From positions 478,501-542,500 of the forward strand of contig JASJOG010000075.1 in NCBI GenBank assembly GCA_030142905.1: a DNA stretch of 64,000 nucleotides. Reading direction: 5' to 3'. Below the pieces are notes generated by a model. It was not told where the DNA came from, made no database searches, and worked only from the letters and a program-made list of their open reading frames with translations. Origin of the DNA: Heliopora coerulea. Lineage: Eukaryota; Cnidaria; Anthozoa; Scleralcyonacea; Helioporidae. Below are positions 11,801 to 20,844 of the stretch, in pieces; within the stretch, counting starts at the first letter, position 1; each line of letters begins with the position of its first letter. A program made the position numbers and the translations under genes.

Positions 11801-11994
11801 CTTTAAAACCAAATTTACCGAATTACCGCGACTAAAATCTGGTCAAACATGTTGTAGCCTTCACGGACATTTCTCACTCATTTTCCAACTTGAACTATAA
11901 TTACTTTTTAATATTGTGTGATCTTCAACTTACCTCCGTTGGCTTCGTTCAACTGAATGAGAAATATAAACAACACAAGAACCAAACACTGCAT
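5563..11994 (-). CDS. Four-exon gene: 176-aa single-pass type I membrane protein with a very short ectodomain and acidic tail
   Basis: CDS = complement(join(5563..5881, 8170..8290, 9995..10024, 11934..11994)), 531 nt including the TGA. Every intron has GT...AG ends and all four phases fit. Residues 1-20 are a signal peptide (MQCLVLVLFIFLIQLNEANG). Residues 21-32 are a tiny acidic ectodomain with EYDFDEP. Residues 33-57 are a strongly hydrophobic membrane helix with no charged residue. K58, R63, R66, R67 and K70 are the positive-inside flank. Residues 71-176 are an acidic cytoplasmic tail. The tail has two tyrosine motifs, Y90-STF and Y99-SRV (nine residues apart), which resemble YxxPhi sorting signals or a short imperfect ITAM. 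I do not recognise a family. Extra ectodomain exons between 10024 and 11934 cannot be excluded, but direct splicing keeps the frame. A TATA-like ATATAT lies near 12030-12035. Confidence 0.72.
6789..6912 (-). repeat. tRNA-derived SINE, family A
   Basis: On the minus strand it reads GACTCGATAACAAGTACTCAATTGGTAGA (A-box half), then GCGAGTTCGAATCCCGCTC (B-box) and a tail with AACTTTTCTAGTTGACTTCAGCAATGTAGG. Copies share the palindrome AGTTGACT...AGTCAACT. Confidence 0.75.
7001..7136 (+). repeat. tRNA-derived SINE, family A
   Basis: A-box half ATAGGTCAATTGGTAGAGC, B-box GCGAGTTTAAATCCC, then AGTCAACTTTTGTAGGTTGA and the family tail CCCTGAAGATGATTCTGAAATAG. It is a diverged copy of the element at 39680. 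Confidence 0.75.
7851..7918 (+). repeat. Degenerate tRNA-like sequence
   Basis: CAGCTCAGTTGGCAAGGT resembles a tRNA D-arm/A-box and GGGCTCGATTCGCAACC a T-arm/B-box at the usual distance. The acceptor stem does not pair well, so it is more likely a SINE remnant than a working tRNA gene. Confidence 0.4.
8170..8290 (-). CDS. Exon 3 of the 176-aa membrane protein: transmembrane helix
   Basis: Acceptor TTTCATTAG, donor GTGAGT. Encodes a 25-residue apolar helix (KLVIALLVIASLVCLFVAVL and on) followed by the basic patch KLWNGRFDRRYGK. It ends with AG of a serine codon completed by the tail exon. Confidence 0.72.
9995..10024 (-). CDS. Exon 2 (30-nt microexon) of the 176-aa membrane protein
   Basis: Flanked by TTATTTTTAG and GTGAGT. 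Encodes SEYDFDEPK plus split codons on both sides. It enters in phase 1 and leaves in phase 1, matching both neighbours exactly. This is the whole ectodomain, and its tyrosine sits among acidic residues, a context typical of tyrosine sulfation (inference). Confidence 0.65.
10114..10214. repeat. 25-bp tandem repeat, 4 copies, each a hairpin
   Basis: The unit CTGGCTAACGCCAGA plus a short AT spacer repeats four times with a 25-base period. TCTGGC and GCCAGA pair around a TAAC/TAACA loop. The same words occur dispersed (near 6693 and 28250), so it is part of a wider repeat family. Confidence 0.8.
11934..11994 (-). CDS. Exon 1 of the 176-aa membrane protein: signal peptide
   Basis: ATG at 11994-11992, then 20 codons of a classical signal peptide (hydrophobic core LVLVLFIFLI, small residues near the end), then one base and a GTAAGT donor. 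It leaves phase 1, which the next exon at 10024 completes to alanine. Confidence 0.7.
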
Positions 11995-11999
11995 GTTTA

Positions 12000-14240
12000 A
12001 ATCGCCCAGACTCTTGTAACACTTAACGCATATATTTTCCTTCCAACGTCCAGTCTAGAGCAGCTCAACACTTAGCGAGAACTAACCAGTCCAACCAACT
12101 GCAATTCAAACGTAGAAATTAGTACTAAACGGAAAGAATTTCTATCACAATGTCATTACGCCCCGTTGTTTCAACTACCAAGAACCACCTAGAAGGGGTA
12201 ATTTATTCGATCTCGCACAAACATTGAATGCAAATTGGTTTGACATTTTTCTCTCAATAGCTTGTGAAATCTTGCGGAACAAAAATAATTGAAAGACTTC
12301 AAAGGGTACTTTGTCAAGGTCTTAAAAGTGTCTTTGACATAAAGGATCTTTGATGACCAGAATTTCACGGTATATTTTAGGCTCTTCCAAATCTCAATTT
12401 TAAAGCCAAATGAACTGAAAGTCCGTAAAGCACGAAAAGTGAACTGCTTAAAGCGTTATATCGATGTGTCTTGCATAATGCCGCGTATTTTACCGTAATG
12501 CCGCATTAAAATTCAAGCGTTTGTTCTACCTAAGGCCTAAACATTATCGAGTACGAAATATTATAAGCATATCATCCCACTTTTTTAAAATGCCTATGAA
12601 GTTAAAAAAAATAAAAAAAACAATAATGCAAATTAAACTTTTTTCAAATGTAGGTTCTGAACAAGTAATACGAATACAGAACTATCTTGTGCTCACTTCT
12701 CCGTCATATCCCTTAAGAACACTAACAAGGTTTTCGCGTACAAATTTAACTTCCAATTGACAAACCATTTATGTTATAACTTGAGTAACTGTTAGCCGAA
12801 AGTCGCCTTAAAACAATGACAATTGACATTTCGAACTGAGAAATTGCCAAGAGTCGAGTAGACCTCTCCAAACTCGGGCTCCCTTACCATCACTACCTAG
12901 GTGAGGAGCCTTGGACCAGAATACGATTAACGAAAAAATAAAAATCATTCAACGTTAAGGAACCAAAATAAAAAAATCATTATACCACACTTGAACGTGA
13001 AAGAAGTGTGCAGAAGTAGCCTGTGCCGCAGGCAAGAATTTGGACCCTGAACATCTGAATCCGTCACGAAAAACTTCTTAGGTTTATACTGCTTCACCAC
13101 TAATACATCAGCCTCAATGGTGGAAAAGTTTTTGTATTTAAAACGCTGATCACCTTATTTACGTTTACCATTTCGTCTTTCCCAATTTTGTTTTATAGAA
13201 GAACTGTTAGCAATAATTACTTCGAATAGGTTCGCAATGGCTTTTAACGGCTTAATCTATTCTCACGATTAAAATAATGTATGCTCTGATCAAGAGCTTT
13301 ATCAGCTGTGAGATTGTGGTGTTTCCGTACGGTTTAACAAATTAAACTTTTAATACATTGAGCTTCAAATAAGATTGTGTTTAAGCAGGTTGTTCAGACG
13401 ATACTTAAGTATATGCTAAATGTTGGCGAATAGTGTAGATCGAGGGGTGTATTACTAAAAAAGTCCTTGTACATCTCCACTAAAATTCAAAAAATCCTCA
13501 AAAAGAAAATCCGAAATTCGGCCATTTAGTGACTCCAGAAAATCCTAAAAAAATACAATTAGAAATAACAGAAGTCCAAATTTCCAATACAAATTTTTCA
13601 AAAATTTATTGAAGTCCTTCATAATTTTTGTGAAAATAATAAAAACCCACCAAAATTTCAAAAATCCTAATGAAATTTAGTAACTAAGACGAAATTTTTA
13701 CTAGGGATTAGCTCAGCCGCGCGCAAATCTTGTAAAATACCAAAAGGAGTTTCTATAGTAGCAAGGCAGTGAACAATTTTTTATTTCCTCGTAAGCTGGC
13801 AACAAAAACGTAAGACGTCGACTCTACGTGGAATGTTTCACCTCATTTTTTGATAATTTCCGTGCAAACCTCTTTGATCTCAATATCAACCCCCAGTGTT
13901 TGTCCAATTACCCACTCTGAATAATAAATGAATCCTGAAATTGTTTCCATGAGATTTTTTTTAAGAAATCGTCCTTAAATCTTTTCTTACATGAAAAGTT
14001 GTCAAGAAATAACTATAAATAAATCTGCACTGACATAAGATTTAACAAAAAGAGGAATAACGGAGAAAAATCCCTGAAACTTGTGAATAAGATCCGAAAA
14101 TCCTGCACAAAAATCACCCGAACTTTTAAATCCAAAAATAACCTCGTACGCTTTTTTGGGAGTAATACGTCCCTCGGTGTAGATATTTAAGGCTATTCAC
14201 CTCTACTTCGGTGGAGGTGAATAGTGTTAATATATATATT
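12000..14240. other. Intergenic, no gene seen
   Basis: No ORF with protein features or paired splice sites was found. The left edge (12000-12100) should hold the promoter of the minus-strand membrane-protein gene. 13450-13700 is AT-rich sequence with repeated AAAATCC words. A short hairpin (TATTCACCTC...GAGGTGAATA) lies at about 14193-14224. Confidence 0.45.
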
Positions 14241-14244
14241 CCAT

Positions 14245-14465
14245 CATCCAAAAACTGTTTGAAAACTTTATTTCGCCAACGTTTCGTGGACCTGCCCCTT
14301 TATCAAGACACCTAAGCATACAAAATTCAAGGATCTATATATATGTTTTACAAACTCATTATAAAATAAAATCAATAACGAAAAATCTCTTTGATTTAAA
14401 CTATGTGGTATAAATGAGTTCAACTTATACGCCCAAAATCCCTCTTTGTGTCGGTTCATTAATAT
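14245..14465 (-). mobile_element. PLE-like fragment (end of a GIY-YIG type ORF)
   Basis: The minus strand encodes HKEGFWAYKLNSFIPHSLN, resembling the W-x-x-L-x-x-x-x-P-x-x-LN segment that closes the GIY-YIG domain of some Penelope-like elements. It is followed by a terminal motif reading CCACGAAACGTTGGCGAAAT on the minus strand. No other part of the element remains. Confidence 0.4.
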
Positions 14466-14545
14466 TTGTTTTATCTATAATAGTGACTAACATATCTTCA
14501 ATTCCCCTATGTCCCATTTCAAAAAAATATGCATATAGATATACA

Positions 14546-14554
14546 CATTTTTAT

Positions 14555-14606
<52 letters not shown>
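14546..14606. repeat. (TA)n microsatellite
   Basis: About 60 bases of alternating TA directly abutting the 3' end of the minus-strand PLE. Confidence 0.9.
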
Positions 14607-14612
<6 letters not shown>

Positions 14613-14651
14613 AGTGAGAGGCAAAACTCGGATTACTTCATAGAACTTTTT

Positions 14652-14709
14652 AATCACGACAAATTTGTTTCGTATGGCAAGCTAAGTTTGCCACACTCGT
14701 CAGGTGATA
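14652..14709 (-). ncRNA. Type I hammerhead ribozyme in PLE terminal region
   Basis: Minus-strand order: stem I 5' ATCAC, core CTGACGA, stem II GTGTGGCAA...TTGCCATAC, core GAAA, self-complementary stem III CAAATTTG, cleavage triplet end TC, stem I 3' GTGAT. All conserved core positions are present, with one G-T wobble in stem II. Predicted cut lies between 14658 and 14657. PLEs are a known host of such minimal ribozymes. Confidence 0.8.
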
Positions 14710-14809
14710 ATCGCGTTTGTAGTGACATGCCAGAGAACTTGATTACTTAAATGAAATATAGCGTCATAGACTAAATAGGTGTCAGTTTACAATGGTGTTT
14801 ACAGTGGAG

Positions 14810-15975
14810 TTATTGGTTGTTTAATAGTTCATTTCTTTTGTTGAGTGAGCTCAATTCCGGGTGGTAAATTATTAAAAATTTTTCATGGAGGCAAAGGTTA
14901 CAACGTTTTGTTTTGTTAGAATAAGCCTTACATTTCCTGAGAATTTTCCATTTGATTGAGTATGGAACATTTGATTCTTTTAAGGACCAGATGTATTTGC
15001 TAAGTTCTGTTGCGTGTTTCTTGTTCGTATCTTTGAATGAACTGCGGTGGTTATTGAACCTGGTTTTGAATCTGCCTGCAGTGAGTCCAACGAATGTTTG
15101 GATTTTGTTCTTGTCTTCTCTGGTTACCATCGCTTGGTAAACGATGCTTTCTGCTAGGAATTTTCCAGACAAAGGACAGGAAATTTTCTGTCGGCAGTTA
15201 CACTCTCGGTTTTCGGTGTCGTCCGTTGTGGTTGTTTGCTGCGCTTTCGTGAGTAAAGATTTGTTGTGAGCAGAGATTATGTTGTGGAAATTTGGCATGC
15301 AGCTGTAACTGAGTTTGAGGGTGTTTCTGTTTAGGATTTTGTGCAGTGGATGGTCTGGTGGGAAGCATTCGTCGATGATTTTTAGAAATTTGTGGCCGAT
15401 ATTTGTTGCTGCGTTGGAGTTGTATGGCGCATTAAACCATGTGACGCGTCTGGTTCTTGAACGCTTTGGTTTCGCGGGTTTAGGATTAAACTTTAGCGTG
15501 AGATTGTATCCGCTTTTTTGTAAGGCTTCCTGATACGGCGGAATGGCTGTATCAAACGATTTTTTATCTGATATTTTGGAGAGTCTTCTGTTGATTGATT
15601 CAGGTATGGTACGTAGAATGGAAGGAGGGTGATTGCTGCGGCTGTTTATATACTGCGGTATGTTTCCCGGTTTCACAAATGGTTTGTAGGTGGCGGATCT
15701 AAGGTCTAGTGTGATGTCGAGGTAGTTAACGCATTTTTTGTTAGCTTCAACGGTGATCTTGAGGCCGTGGTCATTAAATGTTTGGCAGACGTGTTTCTTG
15801 ATATTTTCAATTTCTTTCGGTTATTTGTTAAAGGCAGCAAGTCCGTCGTCTCTGTAAAGTCCGATGTTGTTGTCGTATAGCGGTGTTAGTATTGACAGTA
15901 GGAAGGAGCCGACAATTTCACGTCTCTGCTCCGTTAAACGAACCCATCGTCACGTCAAAAAGCGAGGTTGATGAT
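14810..15975 (-). pseudogene. PLE reverse transcriptase / GIY-YIG protein, broken
   Basis: The 3' 288 codons (14810-15676) are open. They cover the linker (KPGNIPQYINSRSNHPPSIL), a cysteine pair region CNCRQKISCPL, and the GIY-YIG-type core TFVGLTAGRFKTRFNNHRSSF with the downstream TELSKYIWSLK and KRCNLCLHEKFLI motifs. Upstream, the same frame continues through an in-frame TAA (15821-15823) to the YRDD catalytic motif, and a frameshift separates it from [12 protein letters not shown]. The RT is therefore dead in this copy, while the endonuclease part looks intact. No complete 5' part is present. Confidence 0.8.
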
Positions 15976-15984
15976 TTCTTGCAC

Positions 15985-16302
15985 CAAACCAGAGAAGACA
16001 ACAACGAAATTCAAACGTACGTTGGACTCACTGCAGGCAGATTCAAAACCAGGTTCAATAACCACCGCAGTTCATTCAAAGATACGAACAAGAAACACGC
16101 AACAGAACTTAGCAAATACATCTGGTCCTTAAAAGAATCAAATGTTCCATACTCAATCAAATGGAAAATTCTCAGGAAATGTAAGGCTTATTCTAACAAA
16201 ACAAAACGTTGTAACCTTTGCCTCCATGAAAAATTTTTAATAATTTACCACCCGGAATTGAGCTCACTCAACAAAAGAAATGAACTATTAAACAACCAAT
16301 AA
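15985..16302 (+). pseudogene. Duplicate GIY-YIG endonuclease segment of the PLE (inverted arm)
   Basis: Plus-strand frame with TYVGLTAGRFKTRFNNHRSS, TELSKYIWSLKESN and KRCNLCLHEKFLI, ending with a stop after LLNNQ at 16302. It is almost identical to the minus-strand copy at 14810-15120, so the two arms share a recent origin. It lacks any RT. Confidence 0.8.
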
Positions 16303-16399
16303 CTCCACTGTAAACACCATTGTAAACTGACACCTATTTAGTCTATGACGCTATATTTCATTTAAGTAATCAAGTTCTCTGGCATGTCACTACAAACGC

Positions 16400-16438
16400 G
16401 ATTATCACCTGACGAGTGTGGCAAACTTAGCTTGCCAC
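16400..16438 (+). pseudogene. Truncated hammerhead ribozyme (right PLE arm)
   Basis: The plus strand reads TTATCACCTGACGAGTGTGG and continues into stem II, then runs into a CA/TA microsatellite before the GAAA half of the core. It is the 5' half only of the motif that is complete at 14652-14709. Confidence 0.7.
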
Positions 16439-16454
16439 ACACACATATATATAC

Positions 16455-16493
<39 letters not shown>

Positions 16494-16535
16494 CGTGTGT
16501 GTGCGTATATATATATGTATATATATATATATATA
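16438..16535. repeat. (TG)n/(TA)n microsatellite
   Basis: Runs of CACACA, TGTGTG and TATATA directly after the truncated PLE arm. Confidence 0.9.
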
Positions 16536-16594
16536 AATGTAGCTGTTTGGTCTCTGAAAAGGAGAGTGCTCAATACAAAGGTGTAGAGCTTTAA

Positions 16595-16723
16595 TAGTCC
16601 ATTTGGTTAATGTCTAAGCTTTGAGCAACTGTGGTTACAGGGTGTTTCACGCTTACGCGATCATCGCGTAAGCGTGAAACACCGTGTAACCACAGTTGCT
16701 CAAAGCTTAGACATTAACCAAAT

Positions 16724-16729
<6 letters not shown>
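16595..16729. repeat. Near-perfect 135-bp palindrome (foldback element)
   Basis: Arms of about 65 bases from TAGTCCATTTGGTTAATGTC to the matching complement ending AAATAGACTA. Only three or four mismatches. The centre is CGCGATCATCGCG. Probably a foldback MITE. Confidence 0.85.
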
Positions 16730-16768
<39 letters not shown>

Positions 16769-16822
16769 CAATAATATAATATAATATAATATAATATAAT
16801 ATAATATATATATATATATATA
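16730..16822. repeat. (TA)n / (ATAAT)n microsatellite
   Basis: TA run, then TAATA units, then TA again, immediately right of the palindrome at 16595-16729. Confidence 0.85.
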
Positions 16823-16855
16823 TTTAATAAGCTCGTTTTTCGGCCTGTCCTTAGG

Positions 16856-17160
16856 TAGTGTTTACATGGAAGCGAGTCAGTCCTCCTATTAGGGCTGGTT
16901 ATTTTTGCCATGATCTCGCCTCCCTGCATAATTCTTGTAATATTTGTTTTTGTTGTTTACTACCCGAGGTCTTGCCCAGGAGGGCTGGAAATTTCCCCAC
17001 GTAAACACACTAAGGACTAGACATCCTATAACGCATGCGTACTAGATCCAGGCCGGATAGAAGGACCTGAAAATTCCCATGTAAAGGCAAGATGAAATCC
17101 AGCCTTCTTACTAGGGCTAGTCCTACCAAGAGGGCTGGCTCGCCTCCACATAAACACTCT
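16856..17160. mobile_element. TIR MITE, about 305 bp
   Basis: The left end (AGTGTTTACATGGAAGCGAG) matches the reverse complement of the right end (AGTGTTTATGTGGAGGCGAG), with matching words further in. There is no coding capacity. Confidence 0.6.
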
Positions 17161-18408
17161 TCAATTATGAATGCTGATCAATAGCTAAACGGTCCGACAT
17201 TTTACAATATTTGACCGGTCCAATTGAATGTGCTTTTTACTCCGGATCGGCAACTTTCGGCGGGAAAACCTTTGAATTGATTTTAATGTAGTTTAAAGAC
17301 TAGAGAATTAAGAATTCACAATGAAAAATTCGGGAAACAACGTGCAAGTTACAAAAGCTAAAACTAAAGCTAAAAAGAACAAGTTACGAGGTTAGGAAAA
17401 CATTCGCATTCGACGACGAAAACCCGGATAAAAATGGGACTGAAAACCAATGAAAAAGCCATATAATAAATTCCTTATTAATCTCGTTTGTTCAGTCCCT
17501 ACTGGAAAGTAATAGCCTTCCGTTTTTTTCTCACATACCTCGCTCTTTCGTCGCTTGGTCGGTCACATTTATCTTTAACCCTTCAACCTGCAGGTTTCAA
17601 AATGGTCTCCACTTGACAAGCAAACTTGTCATGATCAGGCGTGAGCCAGACTAAATTTGTCCAGCGTTAACCTGAGTAAAATTAATAAGTTGCCACAATG
17701 GCAATAGGGCCAAGTAAAGTGTTAAATTACTGATAACATTTTTATAGATGCGACAAAAGAGTAGACCAGGTACCAGTGACGTAGCCAGTGGGTAGCAGGG
17801 GGGCAGTTTGCCCCCTCGGAAGGATAGAAAGGGACAAAATTGGGACGAAAATGCGGAACGGGACGAAAAGGAAAACGTCGAGAAAAAGAGCAGAGAAGGA
17901 AAAAGAAAGTCAAAGAGAAGCATGAAGATATAAACGGGAAAATGTTGGACAAGGAAGTCAAACATTGCATTCACAGGGCTACCAACCATATACGGTCTCT
18001 GCTATATAAGACATGAAATGCCAACATCAGATGAAATGGAATTTGTCAGGTCAAAATACATTCCCTCTTCTTCGTGTACCTTTGCGATCTACAAACAGGA
18101 TGATTCTCGGACCTAATATGAATTAGCTAACGTAGTCTTTTCATCAAAGCCCAGGCGAAATATTGCTCAACCTAATAAAGGAAAGCTGAGTATCGATTCT
18201 AGGTGATCATTGGTGCCAACGATTGCCAGAAGAGTAATGAATTTTTGCTTTCTCGGAAAGCCAAGGTTGACTACGCTCCTGAAAGATATGAGTAATGTAT
18301 AGCTGTATTTATCGCTAAATCGTGAGAATTATGAGAGAACTTAGATTTAAGAAGAGAACCTACAGAAACCAAATTCTATGAAGTTCGAAAACTGCGAAAT
18401 AATATCTG
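17161..18408. other. Intergenic, repeat-derived
   Basis: No gene seen. 17765-17850 contains GTGACGTAGCCAGTGGGTAG followed by GGGGCAGTTTGCCCCC, a dispersed repeat motif that recurs in altered form near 50095-50135. The minus-strand 3' UTR of the FAD oxidoreductase should occupy the right part. Confidence 0.4.
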
Positions 18409-19887
18409 TTAGATATCACAGTTAGGCTGCCATGTGGAGCCAATTTCTTGTTGAAAATGCAGTGGACCTTTACCAAGTGGGTTCCACTTTTCCTTCACTT
18501 CACAAAGTTTTGCGTAGTTGATAGCATAGAGCTCTTGAGGCCAGTTCTTTAAATGTCTATCCATGTAGTTCACATAGCTGCCCAGCGTGCATCCGAACTG
18601 CTTAACTTCGTTGTATGTGGATGTCGCAAATTCATGGGCCTCCTTTCTACGTGTTGTGTTGTTAAATCTGCCATATGTGTAGAAGCTATATTGGGCAGAG
18701 CGGAAAGGAAAAGCTGTCGAAGTTTGGGAATATTGCTGAATATCACCACCCATGTGAACAAACTCGAGAAGGCATTCCGGCGGAATGTTTAAAACTGACA
18801 AGTATTTCGCCATGTCTGGGGGAAGTGACTGGATCATGGCTCCTTTCACATAGATCGGCTCAACTTCACAGTGAACAAATCCATGGCGTCTGCTGTACTC
18901 AGTGACGAACTCCAAGTAAGAATCATAAACTGTGGAAGGAGACATCTTGCCAGGATGAAGATCCTTTAGAGCTTTTTCTACTTTTTCTTCGTGATGGTCA
19001 GAATAAACAGCGTCGAGAATCAAAAGCTTTTCACCAAAGTAGCCGTGTATAGCAAAGTCCAGATTAAGCTCCTTCGGCAACTGCAATAGCTGAGATCCAA
19101 TGGCATTTAATCCATATTCTGTACTCTTAGGGTCATCATATGTCAGTCTTCTCCAAACAAATTGTTTAGGCCTCGCGCTGAGTTTTAATGTAACATCGAC
19201 CAACACACCGAAATTTCCCCCGCCACCTCCTTTCAATGCCCAGAACAAATCTTTATTCTCTTCTTCGGACGCCTTCACAATTTTACTTCCGTCAGCAGTA
19301 ACCATTGTAAATTCCTTTGCCTTATCGCATGCTAGCCCACCGTAAGCACGAGACAGCATGCTGTAACCTCCGCCAAGAATGTAGCCCCCAACTCCAACGG
19401 CTGGGACACAACCACCGACCGCCACGTAATCCGTCCTCTCGAGGGCTGCGTAAACATCACCCCAACTCGACCCAGTCTCCACCGTGACGGTATCGCCTTT
19501 GAGCGTGACGTTCGCCATGTTTTTCATGGAAACAACAAACCCATTTCGATCGGTCGTTGAATAACCCGCGAAGCAGTGACCGCCTGACTTGATAGCTACA
19601 GATATTCCTGCCTCATTGGCAACACGCATGCACCGCTGTACGTCGCCAACGTCGTTAGGAAAGGCAACAAACGATGGATGTTCGCAGCTGTAAGTGGGAT
19701 TATAAATCTTCACAGCCTCCTTGTATAGTTCAGTTTGTTCGGGAGTTACTGCAATGTCCCTGAGCTCTTGGAGAGCTGTTTGTAAAGATTTCTCTTTGTG
19801 AATCATTCGCCAACATATTGCTGTTTTACGATGGGCTGGCCATGAAGCAAGAGGCCATCGAATGAAAGACTTACCAGCGGAAAACAT
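18409..19887 (-). CDS. FAD-dependent oxidoreductase, berberine bridge enzyme (BBE) type, intronless
   Basis: 492 codons without an intron; 400-550 aa is usual for the family. Residues about 70-245 are the PCMH-type FAD-binding domain. KSGGHCFAGYS holds H104, the expected 8-alpha-histidyl FAD anchor. VGGCVPAVGVGGYILGGGYS holds C160, the expected 6-S-cysteinyl anchor, so bicovalent FAD is likely. Residues about 450-485 form the C-terminal BBE motif (YAINYAKLCEVKEKW...FQQEI). Such enzymes oxidise alcohols, sugars or alkaloid-like substrates using O2; the substrate here is unknown. There is no obvious signal peptide. M1 and M28 are both possible starts, and a donor-like GGTAAGT lies just after M1. 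The closest relatives known to me are bacterial and fungal, so ancient transfer is possible. Confidence 0.88.
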   Translation of the reverse strand: MFSAGKSFIRWPLASWPAHRKTAICWRMIHKEKSLQTALQELRDIAVTPEQTELYKEAVKIYNPTYSCEHPSFVAFPNDVGDVQRCMRVANEAGISVAIKSGGHCFAGYSTTDRNGFVVSMKNMANVTLKGDTVTVETGSSWGDVYAALERTDYVAVGGCVPAVGVGGYILGGGYSMLSRAYGGLACDKAKEFTMVTADGSKIVKASEEENKDLFWALKGGGGGNFGVLVDVTLKLSARPKQFVWRRLTYDDPKSTEYGLNAIGSQLLQLPKELNLDFAIHGYFGEKLLILDAVYSDHHEEKVEKALKDLHPGKMSPSTVYDSYLEFVTEYSRRHGFVHCEVEPIYVKGAMIQSLPPDMAKYLSVLNIPPECLLEFVHMGGDIQQYSQTSTAFPFRSAQYSFYTYGRFNNTTRRKEAHEFATSTYNEVKQFGCTLGSYVNYMDRHLKNWPQELYAINYAKLCEVKEKWNPLGKGPLHFQQEIGSTWQPNCDI

Positions 19888-20307
19888 TCCTTCAATCTAT
19901 GGCTTCGAGGAATTGAGTACAATAGACTACTTCCGCATTTTAGAGGTATTATAGTTTCCAGTCTCGCGCTAGATTTCATTTTTATGTCAATATTGATGAA
20001 ACCAATTTCATAAATACGACAATGTATCTTACTACATACATAGCCTCTACTTCATTCTTTTGAATTATGTCAATGAAGAAAGACAATAGCTTGAAACAAG
20101 CGAGTGAAACTGAATAAAATTTGAAAGAACGAAATTGAGGTTGTGTTTATAATAGTGTATTGTGGTAAGTACGTAATTGGCACATTATTATTTCCACTTA
20201 TAGGCAGTTTCGAAATTGGCATTATCACTACCCCACGTGATGTGCATGAGAAAGCTCTGTATTAACAGAAATGCCTCTAACTATAGTAATAGTAATAATA
20301 GTAATAG

Positions 20308-20480
20308 TTGGGCAGTGGCTAGATTTTGCTTGGGGCCGGTCTAGAATGGAGAAGTAAGATGACTCCTCTCCACTAGTCTGAGGGTTCACCTTGGGCAGTG
20401 ATAGGACCCTCAACCCCCCCTACCTAGGGTTACAGGAGGGGGAGGTGGGGCTCTTAAGCCATGGTGAAGGCAGCCCATCA
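20308..20480 (+). repeat. Interspersed repeat, copy 1
   Basis: GGGCAGTGGCTAG, CGGTCTAGAATGGAGAAGTA, TCCACTAGTC, GAGGGTTCACCTTGGGCA and CCTACCTAGGG recur in the same order at 62325-62460. It is non-coding and the family is not recognised. Confidence 0.7.
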
Positions 20481-20844
20481 AGGAGAAGGAAAACTTCATT
20501 ATAAGGAAACCCTAACAGGAAAACCAGGCAGATGGAGCCACTGATCTGAAAAATAGGACTAGATTGAGCAACCTAGAGGTTGGAGTGCAGGAGAAAATGA
20601 AGCCCATGAAATTCAATCTGCGCCATATTGGAGTGACCACTTTCTCGGTAATGTTGTTGCAAGGCTATTATGAAAATGGGGAAACTTGGTACGTAGTGCT
20701 GTGCTTTTGGCTGTAGAAAAGGAAGAAAAAATGTGAAAGGTGATAGTGAGGTGATAGTGAGGGACCTGACAATGAAGAATCCAGGCTAAAAAGAAAGTTT
20801 TCACAGACATTTCACTGGTGTGTATGGGGTATCATTACTGTCAA

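Larger units (their letters stand above)
14607..16438 (-). mobile_element. Penelope-like retroelement (PLE), 5'-truncated with inverted terminal copy
   Basis: The minus strand carries the RT active site [11 protein letters not shown] (15842-15856), the RT-to-endonuclease linker, a GIY-YIG endonuclease and a 3' terminal region with a hammerhead ribozyme. From about 15985 to 16438 the same GIY-YIG/3' end appears again on the plus strand, giving inverted arms of about 455 bp (14650-15125 against 15985-16438). Such partial inverted duplication is typical of PLE insertions. The RT is broken by a frameshift near 15905-15930 and a stop at 15821-15823. The left end abuts (TA)n; the right arm breaks off into a TG/TA microsatellite. 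Confidence 0.85.

Noticed and set aside
14270..14310. Hammerhead-like minus-strand sequence TTGATAAAG ... CGAAACG
   Set aside because: The first core box is not CTGANGA and stem II does not pair well.
18553..19345. Plus-strand ORFs opposite the BBE gene
   Set aside because: Antisense shadows of a strongly supported coding sequence.
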